Below are positions 20,099 to 26,942 of a stretch of DNA of 64,000 bases, one piece after another. Position 1 is the first letter of the stretch. Each line of letters opens with the position of its first letter. The position numbers and the translations under genes are program-made. Origin of the DNA: Pimelobacter simplex. GTDB lineage: Bacteria > Actinomycetota > Actinomycetes > Propionibacteriales > Nocardioidaceae. Location: the NCBI GenBank assembly GCA_016803235.1, contig JADCLI010000008.1, forward strand, positions 83,628-147,627, read 5' to 3'. The notes beneath the pieces are model-generated. The model ran no database searches, was not told where the DNA came from, and was given only the letters and a program-made list of their open reading frames with translations.

Positions 20099-20518
20099 TC
20101 AGTCGTCCACGAGTCGTCGGCCGCTGATCTGCGTCGGCTGGATCCGGACGTACACCGGACGGAATCCACGCGCCCACGGCAGCGGACGGGTCGACCTCAT
20201 GGCGGGCAGGTCCTCGTTCTCGACGTACGACGACTTCCCGCGCACCAGGACGCTCCAGCCGGTCTGGTGGAAGTCGTCGAGCCGGTCCACCTGGAAGGAG
20301 ACGTTGGCGTCGTTGAGCCGCACACACATCTGGCTGGCGGGCGAGACCCGGAACAGAACGGTCTCGCCGTCCATCCGGAAGTTGACCGGCAGTGCGATCG
20401 GGCCCTGTTCGTCGCTGTAGACGATTCGGCCGACCCGAGCCAGTCCGAGCAGCTGCAGGCACTCCGAGCGCGGGATGTCGTGCAGTGTGGCCTGCTGCAG
20501 GTCTTCATAGGCGTCCAT
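20099..20518 (-). CDS. Pyridoxamine 5'-phosphate oxidase-like split-barrel protein (3 of 3)
   Basis: A 139-aa split-barrel protein: LARVGRIVYSDEQGPIALPV near residues 26-45, NFRMDGETVLFRV, FQVDRLDD and GWSVLVRGK. This is the same domain pattern as the genes at 9856 and 16562. ATG 20518 has GGGAGG 7 nt upstream. It is the second gene of an SDR-led operon, 16 nt after the SDR stop. Flavin-type binding is expected from the family; the reaction is unknown. Confidence 0.87.
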   Translation of the reverse strand: MDAYEDLQQATLHDIPRSECLQLLGLARVGRIVYSDEQGPIALPVNFRMDGETVLFRVSPASQMCVRLNDANVSFQVDRLDDFHQTGWSVLVRGKSSYVENEDLPAMRSTRPLPWARGFRPVYVRIQPTQISGRRLVDD

Positions 20519-20534
20519 GTCGGTCCTCCCTCAC

Positions 20535-21341
20535 TCACGCCAGCAGACGTCCACCGTCGACGACGATCTGCGCCCCGGTGATGTAGGACGCGAGGTCGCT
20601 GGCAAGGAAGAGGGCGGTGCGGGCGATGTCGTCGGGAGCACCCATCCGGCGCATCGGGACCTGGGCGAGGAAGGCCTTGAGGACCGCCTTCATGTCGACG
20701 CCGGAGCCCGTCGCCTGCATGGCGGTCACGCCGGGTGTCGCGATCGCTCCCGGAGCGATGGCGTTGACCCAGATGCCGTGCGGGGCGAGCTCGAGGGCGA
20801 GGTTCTTGGTGAAGCCCCAGACTCCGTGCTTCGACGCGTCGTAATGGGCCAGGCCCACGCTCGAGGGGTGCAGGGCGTCGATCGACGTCACGTTGATGAT
20901 CCGGCCGCCCGTCTCCTGCTGGCGCATCCGGAGCGCGGCCTCGCGCGAGCACAGGTAGACGCCGCGGAGGTTGGTGCGGAGGACACGGTCGAAGTCGTCC
21001 GGCGTCATGTCCAGCACCGGCACGTTGGGGAAGATCCCGGCGTTGTTGACCAGGATGTCGACGCGTCCACGCCAGCCGATGGTGTCGGCGACCAGGCGGT
21101 GCACCTCGTCGGCATCACCGACGTCGACGTACATCGCTAGGGCCGACCGGCCGTGCTCGACGAGCTCCTTGGCGGCCGTCTCCGCGGCTTCGAGGTCCGC
21201 GTCGGCGATCACGACGGACGCGCCCGCTTCGGCCAGACGCTCGACGATGCCGCGTCCGATGCCCATGGCTCCGCCGGTGACGATCGCGGTGCGTCCGGTC
21301 AGGCTGAGCAGGTCGGTGATGCTGGGCGAGCTGATGCTCAT
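20535..21341 (-). CDS. Short-chain dehydrogenase/reductase (SDR)
   Basis: A 268-aa classical SDR with the NAD(P)-binding motif TGGAMGIGRG near residue 22, NNAG at 99-102, catalytic Ser153, Tyr167 and Lys171 (YDASKHG), and C-terminal ITGAQIVVDGG. Asp47-Asp49 (IADAD) after beta-strand 2 suggests NAD(H) preference. The substrate cannot be told from sequence. ATG 21341 has AGAGGA 8 nt upstream. It heads an operon with the split-barrel gene 20099. Two DosR-type boxes lie about 65-95 bp upstream, so it is probably hypoxia-induced. Confidence 0.9.
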   Translation of the reverse strand: MSISSPSITDLLSLTGRTAIVTGGAMGIGRGIVERLAEAGASVVIADADLEAAETAAKELVEHGRSALAMYVDVGDADEVHRLVADTIGWRGRVDILVNNAGIFPNVPVLDMTPDDFDRVLRTNLRGVYLCSREAALRMRQQETGGRIINVTSIDALHPSSVGLAHYDASKHGVWGFTKNLALELAPHGIWVNAIAPGAIATPGVTAMQATGSGVDMKAVLKAFLAQVPMRRMGAPDDIARTALFLASDLASYITGAQIVVDGGRLLA

Positions 21342-21403
21342 GTCTGTTCCTCTCGTTCCGTGTGGCACAGCCTCAGGTTGCGTCGTTGCGGCGTCGAGGC
21401 ACA

Positions 21404-21438
21404 GGGCCTCAGGTCCCGAGCCTGAGGACCTGTGGCCC
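21404..21438. promoter_or_regulatory. Two DosR-type boxes upstream of the SDR operon
   Basis: GGGCCTCAGGTCCC (21404-21417) and AGGACCTGTGGCCC (21425-21438) start 21 bp apart, two helical turns. The nearer is centred about 70 bp from the SDR ATG. Paired boxes with this spacing resemble cooperative DosR promoters in mycobacteria. Confidence 0.62.
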
Positions 21439-21476
21439 GGGTCCTCGAGACAACCGGGGAAGGGCCCGGGCGAAGA

Positions 21477-21490
21477 GGGACCTCGGGCAC
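21477..21490. promoter_or_regulatory. DosR-type box upstream of the membrane protein gene at 21548
   Basis: GGGACCTCGGGCAC, centred about 64 bp before the ATG at 21548. This is the third box in one 206-bp divergent intergenic region. Confidence 0.58.
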
Positions 21491-21547
21491 TGCCAACCGC
21501 ACGCCGCTCGGCGGAGGGTTGACGCAGTCACGGCCCAAGGAGCTGTC

Positions 21548-22435
21548 ATGCACAACGCCACTGCAACCTCACCCACGCCCATCACCTCACAGCCGGTCCG
21601 CGGAACAGCACTCGTTCGCGGACTCGTCGGCTGGCTCGTTGTCAGCGGCCTGGTCGCTGCAGCGGGCAGCCTGTTCTTCCCTGACGTACTGAAGGGCGCT
21701 GCGGTCATCGACGGCAACCTGCGGGGGACGGCGGTGGTGATGCTGGTGGTCGCGGTGCCTCTGATGATGCTCGGGCTCCGACGCACGTCGCTCGGCGACG
21801 TCCGCGGCCTCGTGGTCCTCATGGGCGCCACCGCCTACCTCACCTATCAAGGTGTCATGTTCTGCTTCGCGACACCCTTCAACGCCCTGTTCCCGGCGTA
21901 CGTCGCGTTGCTGGGGCTCGGAGCGTGGTCGCTGGTCGCGCTCGTGGCCAACGTCGAGACAGGGGTCGTCGAGCGCTGGGTGGGCGAGCGGACTCCGTTT
22001 CGTGCCGTCAGTGTGGCGCTGGCGCTCTTCGCCGGCTTGAACGCCCTCGCCTGGCTGTCGCGGATCGAGCCTGCGGTGCTGGCGGGCGCGCCAGCCGTTG
22101 GCCTCGAGGGCAGTGGGCTGCTCACCAGCCCTGTGTGGGTCCAAGACCTGGCCATCTGGATCCCCGCCGCGTTCATCGCGGCTCGGCTGATGTGGCGCCG
22201 GCAGCCCCGTGGGGTGATTCTCGCCGACGCCACCCTGCTGTTCTACGCGCTGGAGTGCGTGAGCGTGGCCAGTGATCAGTGGTGGGGGGCGCGCGCGGAC
22301 AGCAGCGAGCCGGCCCTCGCATCGATGGCGATGGTTCCTGGTGCCCTCGTGGCTGCGGTCGTCGTTGCCGTACCTCTCGTGTGGTCCATGCGGCACCTCG
22401 TTCCGCCCCGCGAGGCAGCGGATCTCGCAGGGTGA
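21548..22435 (+). CDS. Multi-pass membrane protein, probably DosR-controlled
   Basis: A 295-aa protein with about eight hydrophobic helices and no cofactor motif that I recognise. ATG 21548 follows AAGGAG by 6 nt, and the box at 21477 is placed as for the other stress genes. The region after helix 1 (GTAVVMLVVAVPLMMLGLR) and the aromatic TYQGVMFCF helix look like a conserved but uncharacterised actinobacterial membrane family. Its stop overlaps the GTG of the broken gene that follows, so the two were coupled. Confidence 0.83.
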   Translation: MHNATATSPTPITSQPVRGTALVRGLVGWLVVSGLVAAAGSLFFPDVLKGAAVIDGNLRGTAVVMLVVAVPLMMLGLRRTSLGDVRGLVVLMGATAYLTYQGVMFCFATPFNALFPAYVALLGLGAWSLVALVANVETGVVERWVGERTPFRAVSVALALFAGLNALAWLSRIEPAVLAGAPAVGLEGSGLLTSPVWVQDLAIWIPAAFIAARLMWRRQPRGVILADATLLFYALECVSVASDQWWGARADSSEPALASMAMVPGALVAAVVVAVPLVWSMRHLVPPREAADLAG

Positions 22436-22979
22436 CCGCGTCTCTCAAGAGGTCTCGAGTCGACACCACAGTGGCCGTCTTGCGCGCAGCCTGACGTGTG
22501 CATGCGTTGCCCTCTCGATCGCCGCGGCGTCGCTGGGGATCTGGAGTCCCGCCTACCGTGGATCGCCCGCGATGGAAACGGACCTCGTGGTGCGGGTGTG
22601 CATCGTCCTCGACCTGTGGCTCCTCGTCCCGCTCGACGTGTTCGCCGCGGTGAGAATGTGGCTGGGGCGGGACCTGGCCGGTGAGCTGGGTCGTTCGGCT
22701 CTCATCTCGGGCCTCGGCCACCAGGTGGGCTGTTGCGCAGCACTTGTCGTCCAGGACAGGTCCGGCGTACCTGGCTCCGCAGGCTTCGATCCTCTCGAAC
22801 CGGCCATCGTTGCCATGTGCCTGATCGGCGTCGTGAATATCCTGGTGGCCGAGCGCAGATCGACCACTACGTCGGGTGAGGGCACCGAGGTCCTCTGCCG
22901 CCCCGGTGGGGCGGGGCGGCAGAGGGGTCTTCTCAGCGGAAGGTGCAGCCGGTCGGCACGCCGAGTCGGCGCAGGATGA
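22432..22979 (+). pseudogene. Frameshifted small membrane protein
   Basis: The GTG at 22432 overlaps the upstream stop (GTGA) and begins VTASLKRSRVDTTVAVLRAA, which ends at a TGA near 22494. A second frame then carries a membrane protein: LSIAAASLGIWSPAYRGSP, METDLVVRVCIVLDLWLLVP, LISGLGHQVGCCAALV and IVAMCLIGVVNILVAER. A single-base shift near 22490 would join the two. A shorter intact product starting at ATG 22572 is possible. The start of the second frame resembles helix 1 of the neighbour at 21548, so it may be a diverged relative. The 3' end overlaps the opposite gene. Confidence 0.45.
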
Positions 22980-23136
22980 CAGCAGCCGGGCAGAACCGGG
23001 TGATGCTGGACTGCAGCAGGTTGGCGCCGACGAAGCCGGTGAGCAGCAGCCACCACGGCGACACGAGCGTGGCGAGGACGATGCTGACCAGCACCAGGGT
23101 GCCGGCGAGGGCGAGGACGAGACGGTCGACGTTCAC
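22933..23136 (-). CDS. YgaP-type (DUF2892) two-helix membrane protein
   Basis: A 67-aa protein equal to the C-terminal membrane part of YgaP-type rhodaneses: two helices (about 8-40) and the motif NLLQSSITRFCPAAVIL, with Cys in a CP pair, then a C-terminal LGVPTGC. In other bacteria this segment is fused to, or sits beside, rhodanese domains and handles sulfur species. Here the rhodanese part is absent. The GTG at 23136 overlaps the stop of the small Cys-rich gene (GTGA). It is the last gene of the MMPL-AhpD operon. Confidence 0.85.
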   Translation of the reverse strand: MNVDRLVLALAGTLVLVSIVLATLVSPWWLLLTGFVGANLLQSSITRFCPAAVILRRLGVPTGCTFR

Positions 23137-23273
23137 CGCCACCACCGCTTCGGCTTGTCGTGGCCCTCGCACCACTGGTCGGCGGGCACCCGGGCCCTCA
23201 CGGCCGCGACGTGCTGGCCGCACCCGGCCCAGGTCGTCCTGCTGCAGGTCCTGCAGCGCACGGGACGGCACAC
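23133..23273 (-). CDS. 46-aa cysteine-rich protein
   Basis: A short gene between the AhpD and DUF2892 genes, starting at GTG 23273 three nt after the AhpD stop and overlapping the next start by 4 nt. The product has five Cys: one at residue 2, C7-x2-C10, then C18 in TTWAGCGQHV, and C35 before EGHDKPKRWWR. The pattern C-x2-C-x4-W-x2-C-G-x-H resembles small actinobacterial proteins I have seen annotated as hypothetical. Metal binding (zinc-ribbon-like) is inferred. The tight packing on both sides argues strongly that it is translated. Confidence 0.7.
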   Translation of the reverse strand: MCRPVRCRTCSRTTWAGCGQHVAAVRARVPADQWCEGHDKPKRWWR

Positions 23274-23276
23274 GAC

Positions 23277-23642
23277 TCAGGCCTCCTGGGCGTCGGCGAA
23301 GGAGCAGAACGCGTCGTACGCCCGGGCGCCGTGGATGGTCGCTGGACCGCCGTGCATCAGGAAGGTGACGCCGATGGCCTCGGCGGCCTCCTGCTTGGTC
23401 GCCCCGGCGCGGGCGGCGGCCTGTGCGTGGGAGGCGATGCAGCCGTCGCAGCCCTCGACCACGCCGATCGCCATGGCGATCAGCTCCTTGGTGCGCCTAT
23501 CGAGAGCGCCGTCGGCGAACGCGGCCTGGGAGAGCGCGCCGAAGCCGGAGTAGACGTCGGGGATCGCGCGGCGCAGCTGGCGGTGGAGCGGCGAGAGCTC
23601 GTCGAGGACGGGCTTGCCGTGGGGGGAGTCGTGCTCGGTCAT
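23277..23642 (-). CDS. AhpD-like / carboxymuconolactone decarboxylase family protein
   Basis: A 121-aa all-helical CMD-family protein with the redox motif Cys65-x2-Cys68-x3-His72 (EGCDGCIASH), the AhpD proton-relay signature, so a thiol peroxidase or disulfide reductase role is likely. ATG 23642 has GGAGAGGA 7 nt upstream. It lies 25 nt after the MMPL gene in an operon controlled by a CsoR/CstR-type site, which fits a function in reactive sulfur or peroxide detoxification. The electron donor is unknown; mycothiol is plausible since mshC is in this genome. Confidence 0.9.
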   Translation of the reverse strand: MTEHDSPHGKPVLDELSPLHRQLRRAIPDVYSGFGALSQAAFADGALDRRTKELIAMAIGVVEGCDGCIASHAQAAARAGATKQEAAEAIGVTFLMHGGPATIHGARAYDAFCSFADAQEA

Positions 23643-23667
23643 GGTGGTTCCTCTCCGGTGGGTGGGC

Positions 23668-25824
23668 TCAGTCGTGGGCGAACGTGATGGTGGGCAGGAT
23701 CCGGCGCAGCCAGCCCGGTGTGGCCCAGGCGGCGCGGCCGGAGAGCCGGAGCATCACGGGCAGCAGGACCAAGCGGACCAGGAAGGCGTCGAGCAGGACG
23801 GCGACGCCGAGGATCACGCCCATCTCCTTCGGTGGCAGCGGGCCGGACAGGGCGAAGGTGAAGAAGACCGCGACCATCACGCCTCCGGCCGCGAAGATCA
23901 CCCGGCCGGAGTGAGCGACCGCGCCGACCATGGCCTCGCGGGGGTCACCCGACTTCTCCCAGTGCTCCTTGGCCGAGGCCAGCAGGAACACCGTGTAGTC
24001 CATCGCGATCGCGAAGATCATCGCGAAGAAGAAGACCGGCGCCCAGGCGTCGAGGAAGCCCTGGTGCTCGAAGCCGAGCAGGCCCGAGCCGTGGCCGTCC
24101 TGGAACAGCAGCCGCGCGACACCGAACGCGGCGGCGGTCGACAACAGGCTGGCCAGCGTCCCGAGCAGCGAGATCAGCGGAGCCTGCAGGGCGATCAGCA
24201 GCAGGAGGAAGCCGAGAAGCAGCACGACGCCGATCACGACGGGGGTGGAGCGTTGGAGCTGGTCGGTCAGGTCGATGTTCTCGACCGCAGCGCCTCCGAC
24301 GAGGGCGGACGACGGCAGGTCGGCCCGCAGCCGATCGATGGTGGCCGGCAGGGCCGGGTCCGACGGGTCGACGGTCGGCATCGCCTGGATCATCGTGAGG
24401 TCGGTGCCATCGGTCGCCGCCATCGGCGGCAGGACCGCCTCGATGCCGGCATCCTCGGTGAGCACGGTGGCCGCCGTGCCGGCATCGTCCGTGTCGACGA
24501 TGACCTGCAGCATCCCCGGAGCGCCGGGCCCGAAGGCGTCCTTGACCTGTGCGTACCCGACACGGGCGCTGGCGTCCTCGGGGAGCACCTTGATCGACGG
24601 CATCCCGGTCTTCAGCCCGACGATCGGAGCGGAGAGCGCCAGCAGGACGACGCTCGCCCCGACGCCCCAGGCGACGGGACGGCGCCACAGGTGCGCGCCC
24701 CAGCGGGCGAAGACGGGGGAGCGGTGCTCGCCCACCTTCACCCAGGGCAGCGCGAACCGGTTGATCCGGTCGTCGAGCTTGAAGAGGACCAGGGGCAGCA
24801 GAGTCAGCGTCGCGGCGAGCACGAAGACGACCGAGATCATGATCCCCCCGGCCATCGAGCGGAATGACGGCGACGGCACCAGGAGCACGGCCGACAACGA
24901 CACGAGGACGGTCGCGCCCGAGAGCAGGACGGCCTTGCCGGCCGTGTCCATCGTCTCCGCGATCGCCTGCTGCACGGAGCCGTGCTGGCCCATCCGCGCC
25001 GCTCGATACCGGACGACGAGGAAGAGCGCATAGTCGATGCCCAACGCAAGGGCGAACATCATCGCGAAGTTCATGGCCCAGATGGACACCGGAACCAGCT
25101 CGTTGATCAGCACCAGCGAGCCGGCCGACGCGACCAGTCCGGCGAGGGTCAGCAGCAGCGGGAGACCGGCCGCCACGAGGGCACCGAACGCGAGCACGAG
25201 GATCGCCAGGGTCACCGGCCAGGACACCATCTCGGAGGTCAGCATCGCCTCGAGGTTGGCTTCGTTGAAGTCCGACCAGAGCAGCGAGGACCCGGTCGGG
25301 TTGACCTGCACGGTGTCGCTCGACAGGTGCTGCAGCTGCTCCTTGAGATCGGTCGCGACCCGCACCATCTCGTTGGTGTCGGCCCCGGCACCGGCCAGGA
25401 CGACGGCAGTACGCCCGTCGGGGGAGAGGCTCGCCCCGGGCATCGGCGCGATCACCTCGGCGATCCGCGGCTCGTCCTCGAGCACCTGGGTGACCTCGGC
25501 GAGCACTCGTGCGCCCTCGCCCTGGTCGAGCGGGCCGTCTGTGCTGTGCACGACGACCTGGATGGCGTGGCTGGCGTTGCCGCCGAAGTGCTCCTCCGCG
25601 AGGTCGCGCACGGCCACGGACTCCGAGCCGTCGGCCTGCCAGCCGGCGCCGGACAGGTTCTTCTCGACCGCCGGTGCGAAGATCCCGAGCCCGATCACGA
25701 TCGCGATCCAAGCGATGCCGACGATCCGGCGGTGCTCGGTCACCCAGACCCCGAGCCGGCCGAGCGGTCCCGGCAGCCAGGTGTGGGGAGCCGCCTCCGG
25801 TGCGGCCGATGTCGTCTGCGCCAC
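23668..25824 (-). CDS. MMPL/RND family transporter
   Basis: A 718-aa RND-superfamily protein of the MmpL/YdfJ type. It has a helix at about 25-50, a first extracytoplasmic domain (about 60-190), five or six helices with the proton-relay region FAMMFALALGIDYALFLVVR near 260, a second outer domain (about 370-540), and a second helix bundle with FFFAMIFAIAMDYTVFLLAS near 610. It probably exports a lipid or drug using the proton gradient. The GTG at 25824 is chosen because AAAGGAGG lies 7 nt upstream; the earlier GTG 25842 contains that site. It is transcribed from the divergent G/C-palindrome region. Confidence 0.93.
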   Translation of the reverse strand: MAQTTSAAPEAAPHTWLPGPLGRLGVWVTEHRRIVGIAWIAIVIGLGIFAPAVEKNLSGAGWQADGSESVAVRDLAEEHFGGNASHAIQVVVHSTDGPLDQGEGARVLAEVTQVLEDEPRIAEVIAPMPGASLSPDGRTAVVLAGAGADTNEMVRVATDLKEQLQHLSSDTVQVNPTGSSLLWSDFNEANLEAMLTSEMVSWPVTLAILVLAFGALVAAGLPLLLTLAGLVASAGSLVLINELVPVSIWAMNFAMMFALALGIDYALFLVVRYRAARMGQHGSVQQAIAETMDTAGKAVLLSGATVLVSLSAVLLVPSPSFRSMAGGIMISVVFVLAATLTLLPLVLFKLDDRINRFALPWVKVGEHRSPVFARWGAHLWRRPVAWGVGASVVLLALSAPIVGLKTGMPSIKVLPEDASARVGYAQVKDAFGPGAPGMLQVIVDTDDAGTAATVLTEDAGIEAVLPPMAATDGTDLTMIQAMPTVDPSDPALPATIDRLRADLPSSALVGGAAVENIDLTDQLQRSTPVVIGVVLLLGFLLLLIALQAPLISLLGTLASLLSTAAAFGVARLLFQDGHGSGLLGFEHQGFLDAWAPVFFFAMIFAIAMDYTVFLLASAKEHWEKSGDPREAMVGAVAHSGRVIFAAGGVMVAVFFTFALSGPLPPKEMGVILGVAVLLDAFLVRLVLLPVMLRLSGRAAWATPGWLRRILPTITFAHD

Positions 25825-25842
25825 GGTGGCGCCTCCTTTCAC

Positions 25843-25863
25843 GTTATCCCCCCGGGGGGTTAC
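25843..25863. promoter_or_regulatory. CsoR/CstR-type operator palindrome, left copy
   Basis: GTTATCCCCCCGGGGGGTTA plus C: inverted repeat with a C6-G6 core and A/T flanks. It lies 19 bp upstream of the MMPL start. CsoR-family repressors bind G/C-tract palindromes of this design, and the likely repressor gene is 480 bp away. Confidence 0.75.
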
Positions 25864-25878
25864 GATGAAACGATAACA

Positions 25879-25898
25879 GATCCCCCTGGGGGGATAAC
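25879..25898. promoter_or_regulatory. CsoR/CstR-type operator palindrome, right copy
   Basis: GATCCCCCTGGGGGGATAAC: a second G/C-tract palindrome, 16 bp after the first, ending 21 bp before the DUF302 ATG. One copy per divergent promoter suggests symmetric repression. Confidence 0.75.
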
Positions 25899-25919
25899 GA
25901 ATCGACGAAGGAGAGACCG

Positions 25920-26342
25920 ATGGACCTCGCAGAGTTCACGCTGAGCACGATCGTTGTGGCGTCGTACGACGAAACGGTGGCGCGCGTGCGGGACCTGCTC
26001 GGCCACGCCGGCTTCGGCGTGCTCACGGAGATCGACATCCGCGCGACGCTGAAGGCGAAGCTCGACGTGGATGTCCCGGCGCAGCTGATCCTCGGCGCCT
26101 GTCGACCGCAGCTCGCACACCGTGCACTCCGGGTCGAGCCACGGGTCGCTGCGCTGATGCCGTGCAACGTCGTGGTCGCCGACGCGGGGGACGGGCGGAC
26201 CCGGGTCGACGTGATGGACCCCGCCCTGCTCGCATCGCTGGCGCCCGATTCCGAGCTCGCCGAGGTGGCTGCCGACGGCCGCGCCCGGCTCACCGGCATG
26301 ATGGAGGCACTGACGGCCGGAGAGACGGGAGCGATCGCATGA
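25920..26342 (+). CDS. DUF302 domain protein
   Basis: A 140-aa DUF302 protein. It has the family features ETVARVRDLLGHAGFGVLTE near residue 20, IDIRATLKAKLDVD, ILGACRPQLAHRAL and LMPCNVVV with a conserved Cys. The family has no settled function but often sits next to CsoR-type regulators and sulfur or metal stress genes. ATG 25920 follows AAGGAGAG by 5 nt. Its stop overlaps the repressor start (ATGA), so the two are made together. It is preceded by the right-hand palindrome. Confidence 0.9.
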   Translation: MDLAEFTLSTIVVASYDETVARVRDLLGHAGFGVLTEIDIRATLKAKLDVDVPAQLILGACRPQLAHRALRVEPRVAALMPCNVVVADAGDGRTRVDVMDPALLASLAPDSELAEVAADGRARLTGMMEALTAGETGAIA

Positions 26343-26599
26343 AGCTGGAGCCCGAGGAGATCAAGGCGATCATCACCCGCCTCAAGCGCGCGAACGGACA
26401 CCTCGCCTCGGTGATCCGGATGCTCGAGGAGGGCGCGGAGTGCGAGGACGCGCTGATGCAGCTCGCCGCGGTCAACAAGGCCGTCGGGCGCGGTGGCTAC
26501 GCGCTGGTCGCCACCGGGCTGCAGAAGTGCCTGGTCGAGGGCGGACCGGACTCGGTGGACGCGAAGAAGATGGAGAAGCTGTTCCTCGCGCTGGCGTGA
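26339..26599 (+). CDS. CsoR/FrmR-family repressor, CstR-like (two Cys, no His)
   Basis: An 86-aa all-helical DUF156 repressor. The first ligand Cys35 sits in EEGAECEDAL and the second Cys64 in TGLQKCLVEG. Copper-sensing CsoR has a His four residues before the second Cys; here that position is Gly60. The two-Cys arrangement matches persulfide-sensing CstR, which represses sulfur-oxidation genes until Cys-Cys polysulfide links form. It probably binds the palindromes at 25843 and 25879, controlling itself, DUF302, and the MMPL-AhpD-Cys-rich-YgaP operon. The persulfide-sensor reading is inferred; Cu(I) cannot be fully excluded. Confidence 0.9.
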   Translation: MKLEPEEIKAIITRLKRANGHLASVIRMLEEGAECEDALMQLAAVNKAVGRGGYALVATGLQKCLVEGGPDSVDAKKMEKLFLALA

Positions 26600-26942
26600 G
26601 CCTTGGCTCGAGGCCGCGTCAGGTGCGGCGATTGCAGGACACTGGTTCCCTTCCCTGAAGGTGGTCCAGCGACGACGGAGGGCGCGAAGCGCGACGACGC
26701 GCTGAGGCAGCTCGCCGTCGTCGATATGGCCGTCGGCCGCCGCGGCTACGCCCTGGTCGGAGTCCGAGTGGGGATCACGTCCCTCGGGGCCATTCCGGAC
26801 GGTAGCGTCGGGATCAACGGTCGACCTCGATCGGATCACACAAGAAGACCCGGTCCGAACGCGATCGAACGGGTGGCAACGGGAGCTGGATCTCACGCTC
26901 AGAACGCCACTTCGGCTCTGTTGAGCGGAAGAATCCACTTGC
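26600..26942 (+). pseudogene. Gene-free stretch with a decayed csoR copy (about 26680-26770)
   Basis: Bases 26690-26760 read DDALRQLAVVDMAVGRRGYA and then LVGVR, matching EDALMQLAAVNKAVGRGGYA of the intact repressor 250 bp upstream at about 14 of 20 positions. The first Cys is replaced by Asp/Arg, and no repressor-like sequence continues on either side. It looks like a decayed tandem duplicate of the 3' half of the repressor gene. The rest of the stretch holds nothing I can identify. Confidence 0.55.

Noticed and set aside
19813-20169. A 118-codon minus-strand frame in the gap after the acyl-CoA synthetase
   Set aside because: Arg/Ser-rich without motif or ribosome site and overlapping the 3' part of the split-barrel gene at 20099.
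26339-26599. Copper-sensing CsoR assignment
   Set aside because: The His ligand four residues before the second Cys is Gly60; a CstR-like two-Cys sensor fits better, though copper is not excluded experimentally.
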